64,000 bases of DNA, from assembly GCA_003963305.1 (NCBI GenBank), contig RXJR01000032.1, forward strand, positions 60,482 through 124,481, in the 5' to 3' direction. Below, in pieces: positions 14,277 through 23,077 of this stretch. The position numbers and the translations under genes were made by a program. The DNA is from Candidatus Melainabacteria bacterium. GTDB lineage: Bacteria; Cyanobacteriota; Vampirovibrionia; Obscuribacterales; Obscuribacteraceae. The notes under the pieces were generated by a model, which had not been told where the DNA came from, did no database searches, and saw only the letters and a list, made by a program, of their open reading frames with translations. Every line of letters begins with the position of its first letter. Position 1 is the stretch's first letter.

Positions 14277-15419
14277 TTACAGTGTTTTTGACAACTCAGA
14301 AAGTGGAACAGTCACATCATAGTCTACAATACCGAGTTTGGTTTGCGGCAAAACAAGCTTAATCGATTGCCCCTCTCTCTTCTTGTCGCTACCCATAACG
14401 CTGACCATCTTCTCTTTGGAAATGCCGCTCGGAATGGAACTCGACAGTCCAGCTTTGGCAAGCAACTCTTCAACTTTATCTAGAGCCGCTTTATCGATGC
14501 GTTTCTGCTTGACACTAAATTTAGTATCAAGGAAAAGTCCGATGCCTACAGCCTCGCCATGCGAGACTCTGTAATCGCTCAATGTTTCAATGGCATGACC
14601 GACAGTATGTCCGAGGTTGAGAATGCGGCGGAGATTTGCTTCCTGTGGGTCTTTTGCCACAACGAAGAGCTTCATCTTTATGCAACTGGAAATGATCCCG
14701 GATAGACCAGGATCATCATGTTCGAGAGAATGTTCGAGCGACGATTCCAGAACATCGAGCATACGTTTTGGTCCCAGATCATAATCGGTATTTTTAGCGA
14801 CAGTCTCTTCGATCATGCCGTATTTGATAATCTCACCGATGCCTGATTTGAACTGATTGTCAGGCAAAGTGCTGAGCAGTTCCTGGTCGGCAAGCACAGC
14901 TTTGGGAAAGAAAAACGTACCGGCCAGGTTCTTGCCGGCTTGCAGATTGATGCCGGTTTTGCCACCAATTGCAGCATCAACCATTCCCAGAAGCGATGTT
15001 GGAATTAAGACCAGATTCAAACCGCGCAAATACGTCGATGCAGCGAACCCGGCCAGATCAGTGACAGAGCCGCCGCCCAGAGCAACAATCGTGTCGCGAC
15101 GATCGAACTTTCGTTCCTGTAAGTGCTCCCAGATGCGAATCAACCAGTCGGTAGTTTTACAGGCTTCACCATCAGGCACCTCGAGCGTCGTCACCTGATA
15201 ATCTTCCTGGGGCAGGACCGAAAGCAGATCGCGCAGCCAGTGCACCGCAGTCGATGGCTGGCAGAGAACAAGCACGCGCTTGCCGGAGCCTATCTGAGCG
15301 AGAATGTTAGACAACTTATGGCGAGCACCAATCCCGATGGCAACCCGAGTTTTCACCTCCAGATCAGTATTCCAGAGCATTGTGATGACGGGGCCGCGAT
15401 GACGTGCTTTGTGGGCCAT
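14277..15419 (-). CDS. aroB: 3-dehydroquinate synthase
   Basis: Second step of the shikimate pathway: cyclises DAHP to 3-dehydroquinate using NAD and a divalent metal. 380 residues. Diagnostic stretches are GGGSVTDLAGFAASTYLRG, IPTSLLGMVDAAIGGKTGIN, and the metal ligands in NLGHTVGHAIE and HGEAVGIG. The ATG overlaps the aroC stop as TAATG, which argues for coupling; an internal ATG 13 codons later would give the more usual family N-terminus. It is in the leftward aroC-aroB-pheA operon. Confidence 0.95.
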   Translation of the reverse strand: MAHKARHRGPVITMLWNTDLEVKTRVAIGIGARHKLSNILAQIGSGKRVLVLCQPSTAVHWLRDLLSVLPQEDYQVTTLEVPDGEACKTTDWLIRIWEHLQERKFDRRDTIVALGGGSVTDLAGFAASTYLRGLNLVLIPTSLLGMVDAAIGGKTGINLQAGKNLAGTFFFPKAVLADQELLSTLPDNQFKSGIGEIIKYGMIEETVAKNTDYDLGPKRMLDVLESSLEHSLEHDDPGLSGIISSCIKMKLFVVAKDPQEANLRRILNLGHTVGHAIETLSDYRVSHGEAVGIGLFLDTKFSVKQKRIDKAALDKVEELLAKAGLSSSIPSGISKEKMVSVMGSDKKREGQSIKLVLPQTKLGIVDYDVTVPLSELSKTL

Positions 15420-16711
15420 TAGAACTCTCCTAGGGCGCTTTCATTGCCTTCAGGCTCGGCATCAGTACTGACTGTATCAACAAGAGCGTGCTTTTGCTTG
15501 CCATTGGTACTGCCATCTTTTCTGCAAAACTTTTCGTAATCCATAAAAGATGCTTTCAAATCTCCGATTGAATCTCCGCCGAACTTATCGATCATGGCAT
15601 TTGCCAGAACCAAGCATACCATCGCTCTGCAGACAACTGAAGCAGCAGCTATGGCACACACGTCGGAACGCTCGTAGTGTGCCTTTTGTGCATCGAACTC
15701 AGGAAAGCTCAAAGAGTCGAGTCCTTTGCGCAAGGTTGGAATCGGCTTCATATATACACGCACGCAAAGCCGCTCTCCATTGGTCATTCCGCCTTCCAGC
15801 CCACCGGCATGATTGGTCTTGCGAGTAAACGGATATCTAGAGGTGCTATCCGCCGGATATATCGCATCATGCACACGAGAACCAAGCTCGCCCGCCGCCT
15901 CCACTCCATCACCGATCTCGACGGCCTTCATGGCTTGAATGCTCATCACGGCTTGAGCCAGCTGTCCATCCAGACGCTTATCCCACTGCGTGTAACTGCC
16001 TAACCCGACCGGCAACCCGTCAACTACAACTTCGATCACGCCGCCCAGACTATCTCCTTCTGTCCAGGTCGATTTAATCAGTTCTTTCATCGACTCTGTT
16101 GCTTGATCATCGAGACAGAACAACTCAGACTGCACCACCTTCGCATCGATCTCTTCAATGCTCATATCTGCGGACTTAGGTTTAGCTCGAACGGAACCAA
16201 CCTGTATAACATGGCTGGCAGACTTGACTCCAAAAGCCTCGAGGAATTGCCTGCAGACGCCGCCGGCGGCAACACGCGATGCTGTCTCTCGGGCACTGGC
16301 TCTCTCCAGAACGTCACGTATATCAGTCTGCCTGTACTTCAATGTTCCAGCCAGATCAGCATGACCGGGTCGAAAACGTTCAATCAACTTTTTCTCGAAC
16401 TGCTCGATTACTTCAGGCAAACTCATATCGACCGGTTCTATCGACATGACATGCCGCCAATTTTCAAAGTCCCGATTGCGAATCAGCATGGCGATAGGTG
16501 CACCGGTGGTGATACCATGACGGACTCCACCGATAATTTCCGCTTTGTCTTTTTCAATTTTCTGGCGATTGCCGCGACCATATCCCTGCTGGCGGCGCCA
16601 CATATCGTCATTAATCTTATCGATATCGAGCTTCAGACCCGCCGGCACGCCCTCCAGTACTGAGACCAGGGCAGGTCCGTGTGATTCACCAGTTGTTAAA
16701 AAGCGCAACAT
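15419..16711 (-). CDS. aroC: Chorismate synthase
   Basis: Last common step: converts EPSP to chorismate with reduced FMN. 430 residues. TTGESHGPALV at the N-terminus, GYGRGNRQKIEKDKAEIIGG, FRPGHADLAGTLKY and RASARETASRVAAG are signature regions. The C-terminal 35 residues after the usual end (from about KDGSTNGKQKHALVDTVS) are an acidic, probably disordered extension. First gene of the leftward aro operon. It lies only about 76 bases from the aroA start on the other strand, so the two share a divergent promoter region. Confidence 0.95.
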   Translation of the reverse strand: MLRFLTTGESHGPALVSVLEGVPAGLKLDIDKINDDMWRRQQGYGRGNRQKIEKDKAEIIGGVRHGITTGAPIAMLIRNRDFENWRHVMSIEPVDMSLPEVIEQFEKKLIERFRPGHADLAGTLKYRQTDIRDVLERASARETASRVAAGGVCRQFLEAFGVKSASHVIQVGSVRAKPKSADMSIEEIDAKVVQSELFCLDDQATESMKELIKSTWTEGDSLGGVIEVVVDGLPVGLGSYTQWDKRLDGQLAQAVMSIQAMKAVEIGDGVEAAGELGSRVHDAIYPADSTSRYPFTRKTNHAGGLEGGMTNGERLCVRVYMKPIPTLRKGLDSLSFPEFDAQKAHYERSDVCAIAAASVVCRAMVCLVLANAMIDKFGGDSIGDLKASFMDYEKFCRKDGSTNGKQKHALVDTVSTDAEPEGNESALGEF

Positions 16712-16787
16712 AAGTCTTATCCATTCAACCCCGTAAGAGTGGCAACAATCTTACAATATGGCTTTGAGCGATTGGAGTGGTTTGACG
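16712..16787. promoter_or_regulatory. Divergent aroC / aroA promoter region
   Basis: Only 76 bases separate the ATG of aroC and the chosen ATG of aroA. On the plus strand TACAAT at 16752-16757 is a good -10; transcription would begin near 16764, just before GGAG (16774-16777) and the ATG at 16788. There is no room for an attenuator like the one before aroF. The minus-strand promoter could not be placed. Confidence 0.45.
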
Positions 16788-18107
16788 ATGACTGAAACTA
16801 GTCTTCACGGTTCGTTTGCAGTCCCCGGAGACAAGTCGATCTCGCACAGAGCCCTGATTTTCTCGGCATTGTGCCAGGGGAAGGTGACAATCACAGGTCT
16901 GTCACCAGCTGAAGACTGTCAAAGCACTGCGCAATGCATGAGAGAGCTGGGTTTGACAATCACCCGCGATGAAAACGAAGCCGGTCGATACACAGTTGAC
17001 AGCCCCGGTTTGCAAGGGTTGAAGGCGCCCGCTAAGTTACTCGACGCGGGCAACAGCGGCACAACCATAAGAGTGATGAGCGGTCTTGTAGCTGGACGAC
17101 CCTTCACCTCGCACTTCGATGGCGACGCCTCACTGAGGAAGCGCCCGATGTCTAGAGTACTCGACCTGCTTGCTCAAATGGGTGCATCAGTTAAATTCGA
17201 CGAAAAGCAAGGATGCGCCCCCTTCTCGATTACAGGAACAAAATTAACGGGCCGAGAATTCAACCTTTCGGTGGCTTCCGCTCAGGTGCAAACAGCCCTG
17301 CTTTTAGCCGGTTTACAAGCTGAGGGCAGCACTTCTGTGACATTGCCTGAGGTGGCAAGAGATCACACGTTGCGCATGTTCAAGCACATGGGAGTGCCCT
17401 TTGAAGAGTTTGCCCCGAACAGCATACGCGTTACGAAGCTGGAAAAAGTTCTCAATGGATTCACCATTGCCGTGCCGGCCGATATCTCTTCAGCTGCCTT
17501 TTTCATGGTTGCAGCAGCCTGCATAAGAGGCTCCGACGTCACTTTGAAAAACTGTGGCATCAACCCCGGTCGAACACTCGTCATCGACGTTCTGAAAAGA
17601 ATGGGCGCTCACCTTGAGCTCGTCGACGCACGAGAAGTATCTGGGGAGCCAGTTGCCGACATTCGCGTGCGCTACAACGGGCGACTCAAGGGTACCACTA
17701 TAGGTGGTGGCGAAGTGGCATCCGGCGTCGATGAAATTCCCATCTTATCTATCGCTGGTGCTCTATGCGATGGAGTCTTCACCGTTGAAGGGGCAGAAGA
17801 ATTGCGTCACAAAGAAAGCGATCGCCTGAGCCTGATTACAAACAACCTTCGTCAGATTGGCGCAGCAGTCGAGAACAGAGAAGACGGGTTTGTTCTCACA
17901 GGGCAAGAAAAACTCCCGGGTGGAGGAGCCTGGGCAACCCATCTGGACCACAGAATGGCAATGACCGGGCTGATTGTTAATCTCATCTGCGAGAAACCAA
18001 CCCAAATCGAAGAGACAGAATCGCCAAAAATCTCTTATCCGACCTTTCAGCAAGATCTGCAATCACTCCTGCCGCCGGCCGTCAGACAAGGCACACATCC
18101 GGTTTAA
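16788..18107 (+). CDS. aroA: 3-phosphoshikimate 1-carboxyvinyltransferase (EPSP synthase)
   Basis: Transfers the enolpyruvyl group of PEP to shikimate 3-phosphate. 439 residues from the ATG at 16788, chosen because GGAG lies ten bases upstream and the product then starts MTETSLHGSFAVPGDKS, like Bacillus homologues. The ATG ten codons earlier directly abuts a -10 element. PGDKSISHRA, LDAGNSGTTIRVMSG, DGDASLRKRPM, LPEVARDHTLRMFKHMG and LRHKESDR mark the family. The GNSGTT and RDHT forms are those of class II enzymes, many of which are less sensitive to glyphosate; that property is not shown here. Divergent from aroC. Confidence 0.95.
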   Translation: MTETSLHGSFAVPGDKSISHRALIFSALCQGKVTITGLSPAEDCQSTAQCMRELGLTITRDENEAGRYTVDSPGLQGLKAPAKLLDAGNSGTTIRVMSGLVAGRPFTSHFDGDASLRKRPMSRVLDLLAQMGASVKFDEKQGCAPFSITGTKLTGREFNLSVASAQVQTALLLAGLQAEGSTSVTLPEVARDHTLRMFKHMGVPFEEFAPNSIRVTKLEKVLNGFTIAVPADISSAAFFMVAAACIRGSDVTLKNCGINPGRTLVIDVLKRMGAHLELVDAREVSGEPVADIRVRYNGRLKGTTIGGGEVASGVDEIPILSIAGALCDGVFTVEGAEELRHKESDRLSLITNNLRQIGAAVENREDGFVLTGQEKLPGGGAWATHLDHRMAMTGLIVNLICEKPTQIEETESPKISYPTFQQDLQSLLPPAVRQGTHPV

Positions 18108-18284
18108 GCGGCAAGGGCGCCCTTTACTCGGGAGCAGGTGTTAGATTATATTAAGTCACCCCACGTTCCTTTCCAGCCATCCCAGGCCAGACACTTGAGA
18201 AACTAATGAGAGGGACCGGCGTCTAAATCCACAGGACCAATGAAAGTTTGTGCATCAACGCGGCTACCTAAAAAGGAATTTCAA

Positions 18285-18866
18285 ATGCAGTGGCAAACCT
18301 CCCTTCTTCCGGCACTGCTCGTGATTGCGGTGCTGAACTCCGCTTCAGCAAATGCGCAAAGAGTGGCGGCACCTGATGCCGGCAACACACTGGCAGCCGG
18401 CAATACACCGATGGGCGACAACCATGTAGCAGTGTGGTTCAGCAAATACGATGCCATTCGCCGTGCCGCTCAGATGACGCCGCAAGAGAGACAACGCGCC
18501 GATAATCTCATGTCGAAAGGGTTGTCGATTGTTGTGCCAGGCCCTGAAAAGGTAATTACCGGGCAATTACTGAACAAGCTAATCAACAAAAACAGAATTG
18601 CCGCCGACCAGATGAAGGGACTTCCTCTATATAAAGAGACTGAGCAACTGCACCGTGGCTATTACCAGTACTTCACGACAGCACAGGCTCTTTTTTCAGA
18701 TTACCTGCGCGTGCAAAATGACATTCTGGCAAGAGATATGAACGGAGCCGTCATTGCAGGCGGTCTGATGAATCGCAAGCAGGCGCTGAGCAACCTGGAC
18801 GAAAACAACAAAATGCTCGACGCTCAATTGCGACAAGAATTCAATATTCCACCATACAGATACTAG
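18285..18866 (+). CDS. Exported protein of unknown function
   Basis: 193 residues from the ATG preceded by AAGGAA; an earlier in-frame ATG at 18240 has no ribosome site. A typical signal peptide occupies residues 1-25 (hydrophobic LLPALLVIAVLNSASA, cleavage near ANAQ-RV). The mature part is mostly helical and polar, with GPEKVITGQLLNKLINKNRI and LYKETEQLHRGYYQYFTTAQ. No family is recognised. It stands between aroA and the convergent protease gene, nine bases from the latter's stop. Confidence 0.75.
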   Translation: MQWQTSLLPALLVIAVLNSASANAQRVAAPDAGNTLAAGNTPMGDNHVAVWFSKYDAIRRAAQMTPQERQRADNLMSKGLSIVVPGPEKVITGQLLNKLINKNRIAADQMKGLPLYKETEQLHRGYYQYFTTAQALFSDYLRVQNDILARDMNGAVIAGGLMNRKQALSNLDENNKMLDAQLRQEFNIPPYRY

Positions 18867-18874
18867 GGCTTCAA

Positions 18875-19672
18875 TCAGAGCGGGAAATCGCACTTGCGTG
18901 AGTAGATTTTTTGCAGCGTGTTCAGATCGCGCTGAGAAATGCGCGAGTACTCGTCCGTATCTCTATACATCATGTCGCCGCGGTCCGGGGAGTGTCCCAT
19001 CAATCCTATTGCATGCCCGAGTTCGTGCGTGACCAGATTTTGCAGCAGTGGAAGTTTATGGTCGGCATCACGAGGGTCTATGACATCGAGATTGACTTCA
19101 ATATACTGTGGTTTTACAGTGCCGGTCTTTTGAGAAGCAAAAGGACCGGTTTTCACCTTCCATTCGGTAATTGTGTGCGCACCAAATTCAGTGGCGCTGC
19201 GGTCTGCGGGTATGCCCATGTGCGACCAGATCACTGTAATTCTTGCTTGTTGCCGATCAGCTACCGGTGCAAAGCGAATCATTGAGTTGGTGCGAGTCTC
19301 CCAGGTTTGAAACGCCCTTTTGACTGCAGCAATATAGTCAGCCGGTGCAGGGTCGATGAAAACCGGGATCGGCATGGACGTGAATCGAAAGACTCGGTTA
19401 CTGGTGGCGAGCATCACTTGATCGAAAAAATCAGAGTTGTTCTGCACCCCGTCCGGCTCGATACGCAAAAAACGTGGTGGCGTCACGTCCAGGGAAGGCA
19501 AATATTGAGAGAGAGGGAAATACTGGTTTTGTCCTGAACTCTGAGCCAAAACAGCCCGCTGCGGCAAATCAGCACTCTGCGCCCAGGCTGCACCTTGAAA
19601 CAAAGCATCACTGCTTGAGGCAAACAATGGCATCAGGCAAAGGAGCGAAAGTCTGAGATTTCTAGCGCTCAT
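18875..19672 (-). CDS. Secreted matrixin-type zinc metalloprotease
   Basis: 265 residues. A signal peptide ends around residues 25-32 (SDALFQGAAWAQ). The catalytic domain has the metzincin zinc motif HELGHAIGLMGH starting near residue 214, with the glutamate in place. DMMYRD shortly after supplies the Met-turn, as in peptidase family M10A. The preceding region (FQTWETRTNSMIRFAPVADR) matches the matrixin beta-sheet part. No propeptide cysteine switch is obvious. The natural substrate is unknown. The start overlaps the preceding gene on the same strand by 11 bases, so the two are probably co-translated. Confidence 0.9.
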   Translation of the reverse strand: MSARNLRLSLLCLMPLFASSSDALFQGAAWAQSADLPQRAVLAQSSGQNQYFPLSQYLPSLDVTPPRFLRIEPDGVQNNSDFFDQVMLATSNRVFRFTSMPIPVFIDPAPADYIAAVKRAFQTWETRTNSMIRFAPVADRQQARITVIWSHMGIPADRSATEFGAHTITEWKVKTGPFASQKTGTVKPQYIEVNLDVIDPRDADHKLPLLQNLVTHELGHAIGLMGHSPDRGDMMYRDTDEYSRISQRDLNTLQKIYSRKCDFPL

Positions 19673-20219
19673 TGGGAGCTAACTTTAACTCCAGGATGAC
19701 AGTCTCGATAAAATCTACTAATTTCAATCTGACTGCATCATACACTCTCATCAATTCTTTCGACCAGCAATAGAACTCAGCACCGCTGCCCTCGTCTGTA
19801 CTCATACTAAACAAGCTAGTTTCCGGAGCCTGCATCTCATCAAGTTGGGTCTCAATTTGCTGAATGCCAATGTTGCAAAAAATAGATTTCTCGGTCAGGT
19901 GCCTCTCATCGCAACAGACCAACTTTCCGTTCTCGTCCAACTTTCCCCAGGCGCCGGTTAGAAAACGGTACATGGGCACTTCCAGTTCGTTTTTCTTCGG
20001 TGCCGGCAGGAAGATAGAGAACTGGCGCACCCGCGGTCGTTCATAGAGCGCGGTCAGGTCATCTTTTCGGTATCCTAAAAGTTCCCTGTTCAACCAGATG
20101 AGACGCTCAGGGGGCAACCTGTCTCGCAGGTACCGGAAAACGATGAGCAGCGCATCTGAGACTTTCATCTCGCGGCGGCGCAGCTGGCGGCGAACTTGCT
20201 GGAGTTGTTGATATAGCAT
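19662..20219 (-). CDS. Unknown protein, weakly AbiTii-like
   Basis: 185 residues from the ATG preceded by AGGGA at eight bases; a TTG nine codons upstream is poorer. The N-terminal half has helices with DALLIVFRYLRDRLPPERLI followed by WLNRELLGYRK and a later YERPRVRQF. This pattern, short helices then W-x2-x-EL-x-GY, recalls the AbiTii domain found in abortive-infection and other predicted defence proteins. The C-terminal half is unplaced, with one CC pair near residue 108. The match is by eye and may be wrong. It is upstream of, and overlaps, the protease gene. Confidence 0.55.
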   Translation of the reverse strand: MLYQQLQQVRRQLRRREMKVSDALLIVFRYLRDRLPPERLIWLNRELLGYRKDDLTALYERPRVRQFSIFLPAPKKNELEVPMYRFLTGAWGKLDENGKLVCCDERHLTEKSIFCNIGIQQIETQLDEMQAPETSLFSMSTDEGSGAEFYCWSKELMRVYDAVRLKLVDFIETVILELKLAPNER

Positions 20220-20554
20220 CTGGGATTCCCTGGCGACTTTTACCAATATATATCAACAGGCGACGCTACGAATTAACTCATCTACTATATTGTTGTTAGG
20301 GAAAACCTGATCAGTACTACATTAAATCGACTGTGCCCGCAGCAGAAAGTGCAATTCAAATCACTTTTCGGACGCAATTCTAAGCACCGCATATGATGCC
20401 ACATAAGAAGGCAATATCAGAACACCTCTCTGGTATCGCTCGGTCAATAATTTGAACTTGAGATAAATTGACGGTTGCGTTTACAAAACTATATGATAAC
20501 GTAAAGAAGGGTCCGACGCTGGTTTCTAGACAAACAGAAGGTCGATGCGATCAA
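20220..20554. promoter_or_regulatory. Divergent intergenic region with a sigma-70-type promoter
   Basis: On the plus strand TTGACG (20468-20473) and TATGAT (20492-20497), 18 bases apart, form a good promoter for the gene at 20555. The remaining region to 20220 is A/T-rich, contains a likely leftward promoter that I could not define, and holds no gene. Confidence 0.5.
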
Positions 20555-20860
20555 ATGGACGAGCGATTACGCGAACTAGCCGAAAGTCGCTATGGACAAA
20601 AAGAGTTCCTCAGCACCCTGTTTGAGTTGGCGCTGGAAGAGCAGTGGTTCGATCTCCAGCACCTGATTCAACACGACATGGCCAAGGCAATTCTTGCCGA
20701 CTACTCGTATGAGCTGGGTAAGGGCTACCTCAATCAAGAAGTGTTTTACAGCAACTGGGAGCCTGTGATTGAGATCGGCTGGCGTATTTTTTGCGATCAC
20801 ACCGGTCTGACCATGGACAAAGTCAACTCTCATTTAACTGATTTGAGAGAAGCCATTTAA
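20555..20860 (+). CDS. Small protein of unknown function
   Basis: 101 residues. The frame is open further upstream from a TTG at 20468, but that triplet is part of a convincing -35 element, so the ATG at 20555 is preferred. The product is soluble and acidic, with mostly helical stretches (LRELAESRYGQKEFLSTLFE, LTMDKVNSHLTDLREAI) and no known motif. It is convergent with the multicopper-oxidase-like gene, 37 bases away. Function unknown. Confidence 0.6.
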   Translation: MDERLRELAESRYGQKEFLSTLFELALEEQWFDLQHLIQHDMAKAILADYSYELGKGYLNQEVFYSNWEPVIEIGWRIFCDHTGLTMDKVNSHLTDLREAI

Positions 20861-20897
20861 TTCTTAGCGCCCGGCAATGCAGACTGAGCATGTCAGA

Positions 20898-21941
20898 TCA
20901 CATGCCGGAATACCGCACCACGCAAGCAATTCCGCCCGGAAATTTGCCTTCGTTGCTTGATTGCTCGAGCACCTCAGAGGCAAAAGACCAGACACCAGGG
21001 TTGTCGGCAACAAAGCTCAAATCGACGTGGTCAGAGGGATTCAAAGTTATCGTATCTCGATATACATGAGGCTCTAGTGAATCACCGCCGTTCACTGAGA
21101 CAACCTCGAACCTGTGCCCGCTCAGATATAGAGGAATAGCATGTTGGGCGGCGTTGACCACACGCAATCGCACTCGCTCTCCCTGCCGCAGTTCTATAGG
21201 CGGTATCGCCGGTGCTGCCTTTCCATTCATCAAATAATAAGTATGAGAACCCGGCACTTTGGTTGGTTGCACGGCATGAGCAGCGCCTTCCGGTGCACTA
21301 CCCAGATTGAGTTCAGAAAGAACAACGGTGAAGTCCTTATCCTCACTTGGTCCCGAACGAGGCTCGACGATGAAAGCCCCGAACATACCGCGATTCTTCT
21401 GGTCGGCGTTAATGACCTGAGGGTGATACCAGAATGTGCCGGCTTTGCCCGGCACGAACTGATAGGCATAAGCCTCACCTGGTTTGACGATTCCGTTATC
21501 TTTCTTGGGCAATCCACCTACAGACTGAGGCACGATCACACCATGAAATACAAGACTCGTCGGCACCTTCAGTTGATTGTGCAAAACGATTCGAACCGGC
21601 TGCCCTTCAGGCACACGAATCGGCGGACCAGGAATTTTGCCGTTGTAAGTCATGCAGTCGGCAGTGACGCCGGAATACAATTCCCACGCCGCCGGTTTAG
21701 CAAACAAATGCAACTCATGCGCATTCTCATTAGCCTTACTGGCAGCACTGGCCTGCTCCTGCAAATCATTCATCGAATCCATCGCATCTTTGATAGTCGA
21801 TTTGATATCGCGAACTTCGTTGCGCATCTGATTCAACTCTTCGCGCTCTTTAGCCTGTTCTGCCGCCATTCCCTGCGCACAAACAGCTTGGCTGCAGTGA
21901 ACGAGAACGAAAGCGAAAACGAAAAGCCGGAACAGAATCAT
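20898..21941 (-). CDS. Multicopper-oxidase-like protein with degenerate copper sites
   Basis: 347 residues. A signal peptide (about 1-22), a coiled coil (about 25-65) and two cupredoxin domains follow the Cu_oxidase_3 / Cu_oxidase order (TYNGKIPGPPIRVPEG, LHNQL, KPGEAYAYQFVPGKAGTFWYH, LRVVNAA, GHRFEVVSVNGG). The copper motifs are eroded. HWHG is reduced to FHG, HSH to HPQ, HPFHLHGH to IPLYLSGH, and HCHxxxH near the C-terminus is replaced by SFASEVLEQ. Full oxidase activity is therefore unlikely; a binding or structural role, or a single-copper cupredoxin, is possible. The ATG overlaps the universal stress gene stop as TAATG. Confidence 0.85.
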   Translation of the reverse strand: MILFRLFVFAFVLVHCSQAVCAQGMAAEQAKEREELNQMRNEVRDIKSTIKDAMDSMNDLQEQASAASKANENAHELHLFAKPAAWELYSGVTADCMTYNGKIPGPPIRVPEGQPVRIVLHNQLKVPTSLVFHGVIVPQSVGGLPKKDNGIVKPGEAYAYQFVPGKAGTFWYHPQVINADQKNRGMFGAFIVEPRSGPSEDKDFTVVLSELNLGSAPEGAAHAVQPTKVPGSHTYYLMNGKAAPAIPPIELRQGERVRLRVVNAAQHAIPLYLSGHRFEVVSVNGGDSLEPHVYRDTITLNPSDHVDLSFVADNPGVWSFASEVLEQSSNEGKFPGGIACVVRYSGM

Positions 21942-22822
21942 TATTTAATTACCGCAGTGGAGCACTTAGCAAATGTGGCAACTCGCTGAGAAACGCTGCC
22001 CATCAAAAACTTCTCGACAGCGGAACGCCCTTGAGCGCCAAGAACAATCAAATCGGCTTTGAGAGTTTTTGCGGCATTGATGATTTCGTCTGCCGGCTCT
22101 CCATTTTTCAAAATATTGTCCAACCTGGTGACGCCCAGATCACTGAGTTCTTTCTCAGCCGCAGCCAGGCTCGCTTCACCCGACATGACGAGGTTGTCTT
22201 CGATAGCCGCAACAAACTGCACAGGAGCAATAAATTTATACATCGGCTTTATTGAAACAACATTGATCAATGTCACCTGCACATCGCGCTCGTCCAGGCT
22301 AAACAGCCGCACCGCAGCGGTTGCAGCATTCAAAGCCGCATCTGAGCCATCTATAGCAATCAAGACATTCTTAATTGGAACGTTTGGCACATGCTTGAGA
22401 ATCAACACCGTGCATGGTGCATGATTAACGACTCTACCGGCGGTGCTACCCATAAGAAATTGCTCAATGCGTCCGTGAGTCCCGGCAGAAATGGCGATCA
22501 TGTCGCAACCACTGTCCAGAGCGCACTGCTCGATCATCATACCGGCCAGGCCGCCCACCACTTCGCTTGTTACAGCAGCGCCCCTGGCTTCAAGGTTCGA
22601 CTTCACGGCAGCAAATTCATCTGCGATTTTCTGCTCAATCTGATGCTTCAGATCTTCGGGGAAATCTCCCACAGTACCGAGAATAGCCTCATATCCGGGC
22701 AACTCATCCTTGACATAGAGCAGGTGTACTTGAGATGACTTCAAGTTCACGAGCTTATCAAGTTGATCGATGAACTCGTCATGCGGATGCAGAACGTCGA
22801 CGGGCAATAAAATCTTTGGCAT
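21941..22822 (-). CDS. Tandem-domain universal stress protein
   Basis: 293 residues, two Usp domains (about 1-145 and 150-293). The second has NVLIAIDGSDAALNAA and GAQGRSAVEKFLMGSVSQ, an intact ATP-binding signature. The first has GTHGRIEQFLMGSTAGRV but begins ILLPVDVLHPHDEF, a less typical start. Tandem Usp proteins act as ATP- or AMP-binding stress factors in the cytoplasm. The ATG at 22822 is preferred over a TTG two codons earlier. It is the first gene of a two-gene operon with the multicopper-oxidase-like protein. Confidence 0.92.
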   Translation of the reverse strand: MPKILLPVDVLHPHDEFIDQLDKLVNLKSSQVHLLYVKDELPGYEAILGTVGDFPEDLKHQIEQKIADEFAAVKSNLEARGAAVTSEVVGGLAGMMIEQCALDSGCDMIAISAGTHGRIEQFLMGSTAGRVVNHAPCTVLILKHVPNVPIKNVLIAIDGSDAALNAATAAVRLFSLDERDVQVTLINVVSIKPMYKFIAPVQFVAAIEDNLVMSGEASLAAAEKELSDLGVTRLDNILKNGEPADEIINAAKTLKADLIVLGAQGRSAVEKFLMGSVSQRVATFAKCSTAVIK

Positions 22823-23077
22823 ATGCAACCTGTGTATCTAAACCGAAGTATATTATCTCAGCTTCAAAGCTGCTCTTCGACAGATTCGAAACAGATGTAA
22901 AAACGCACATCCGCGCGGCCTCATGACAAGCAGAGAATGGCGCATTCCTGCATCAGATTATCCTCAACCCAGATTTGATTACAAAGCGATGAATACTCTT
23001 TACGTGTGCTGCGGCGCACAAGACCGCCATTGTAAAATAGGCGCTTCGTTCAAGGCGTGCACATAGAGGCTTTTTCG

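Noticed and set aside
18108..18284. Terminator behind aroA (AGGGCGCCCT palindrome near 18116)
   Set aside because: The palindrome has no loop of workable size and no T-run follows.
20468..20554. N-terminal extension of the small protein from TTG 20468
   Set aside because: The TTG is part of a good -35 element with TATGAT 18 bases on, so it precedes the transcript.
22823..23077. Purine riboswitch before purB
   Set aside because: No conserved purine-aptamer core could be traced; only a small GC hairpin is visible.
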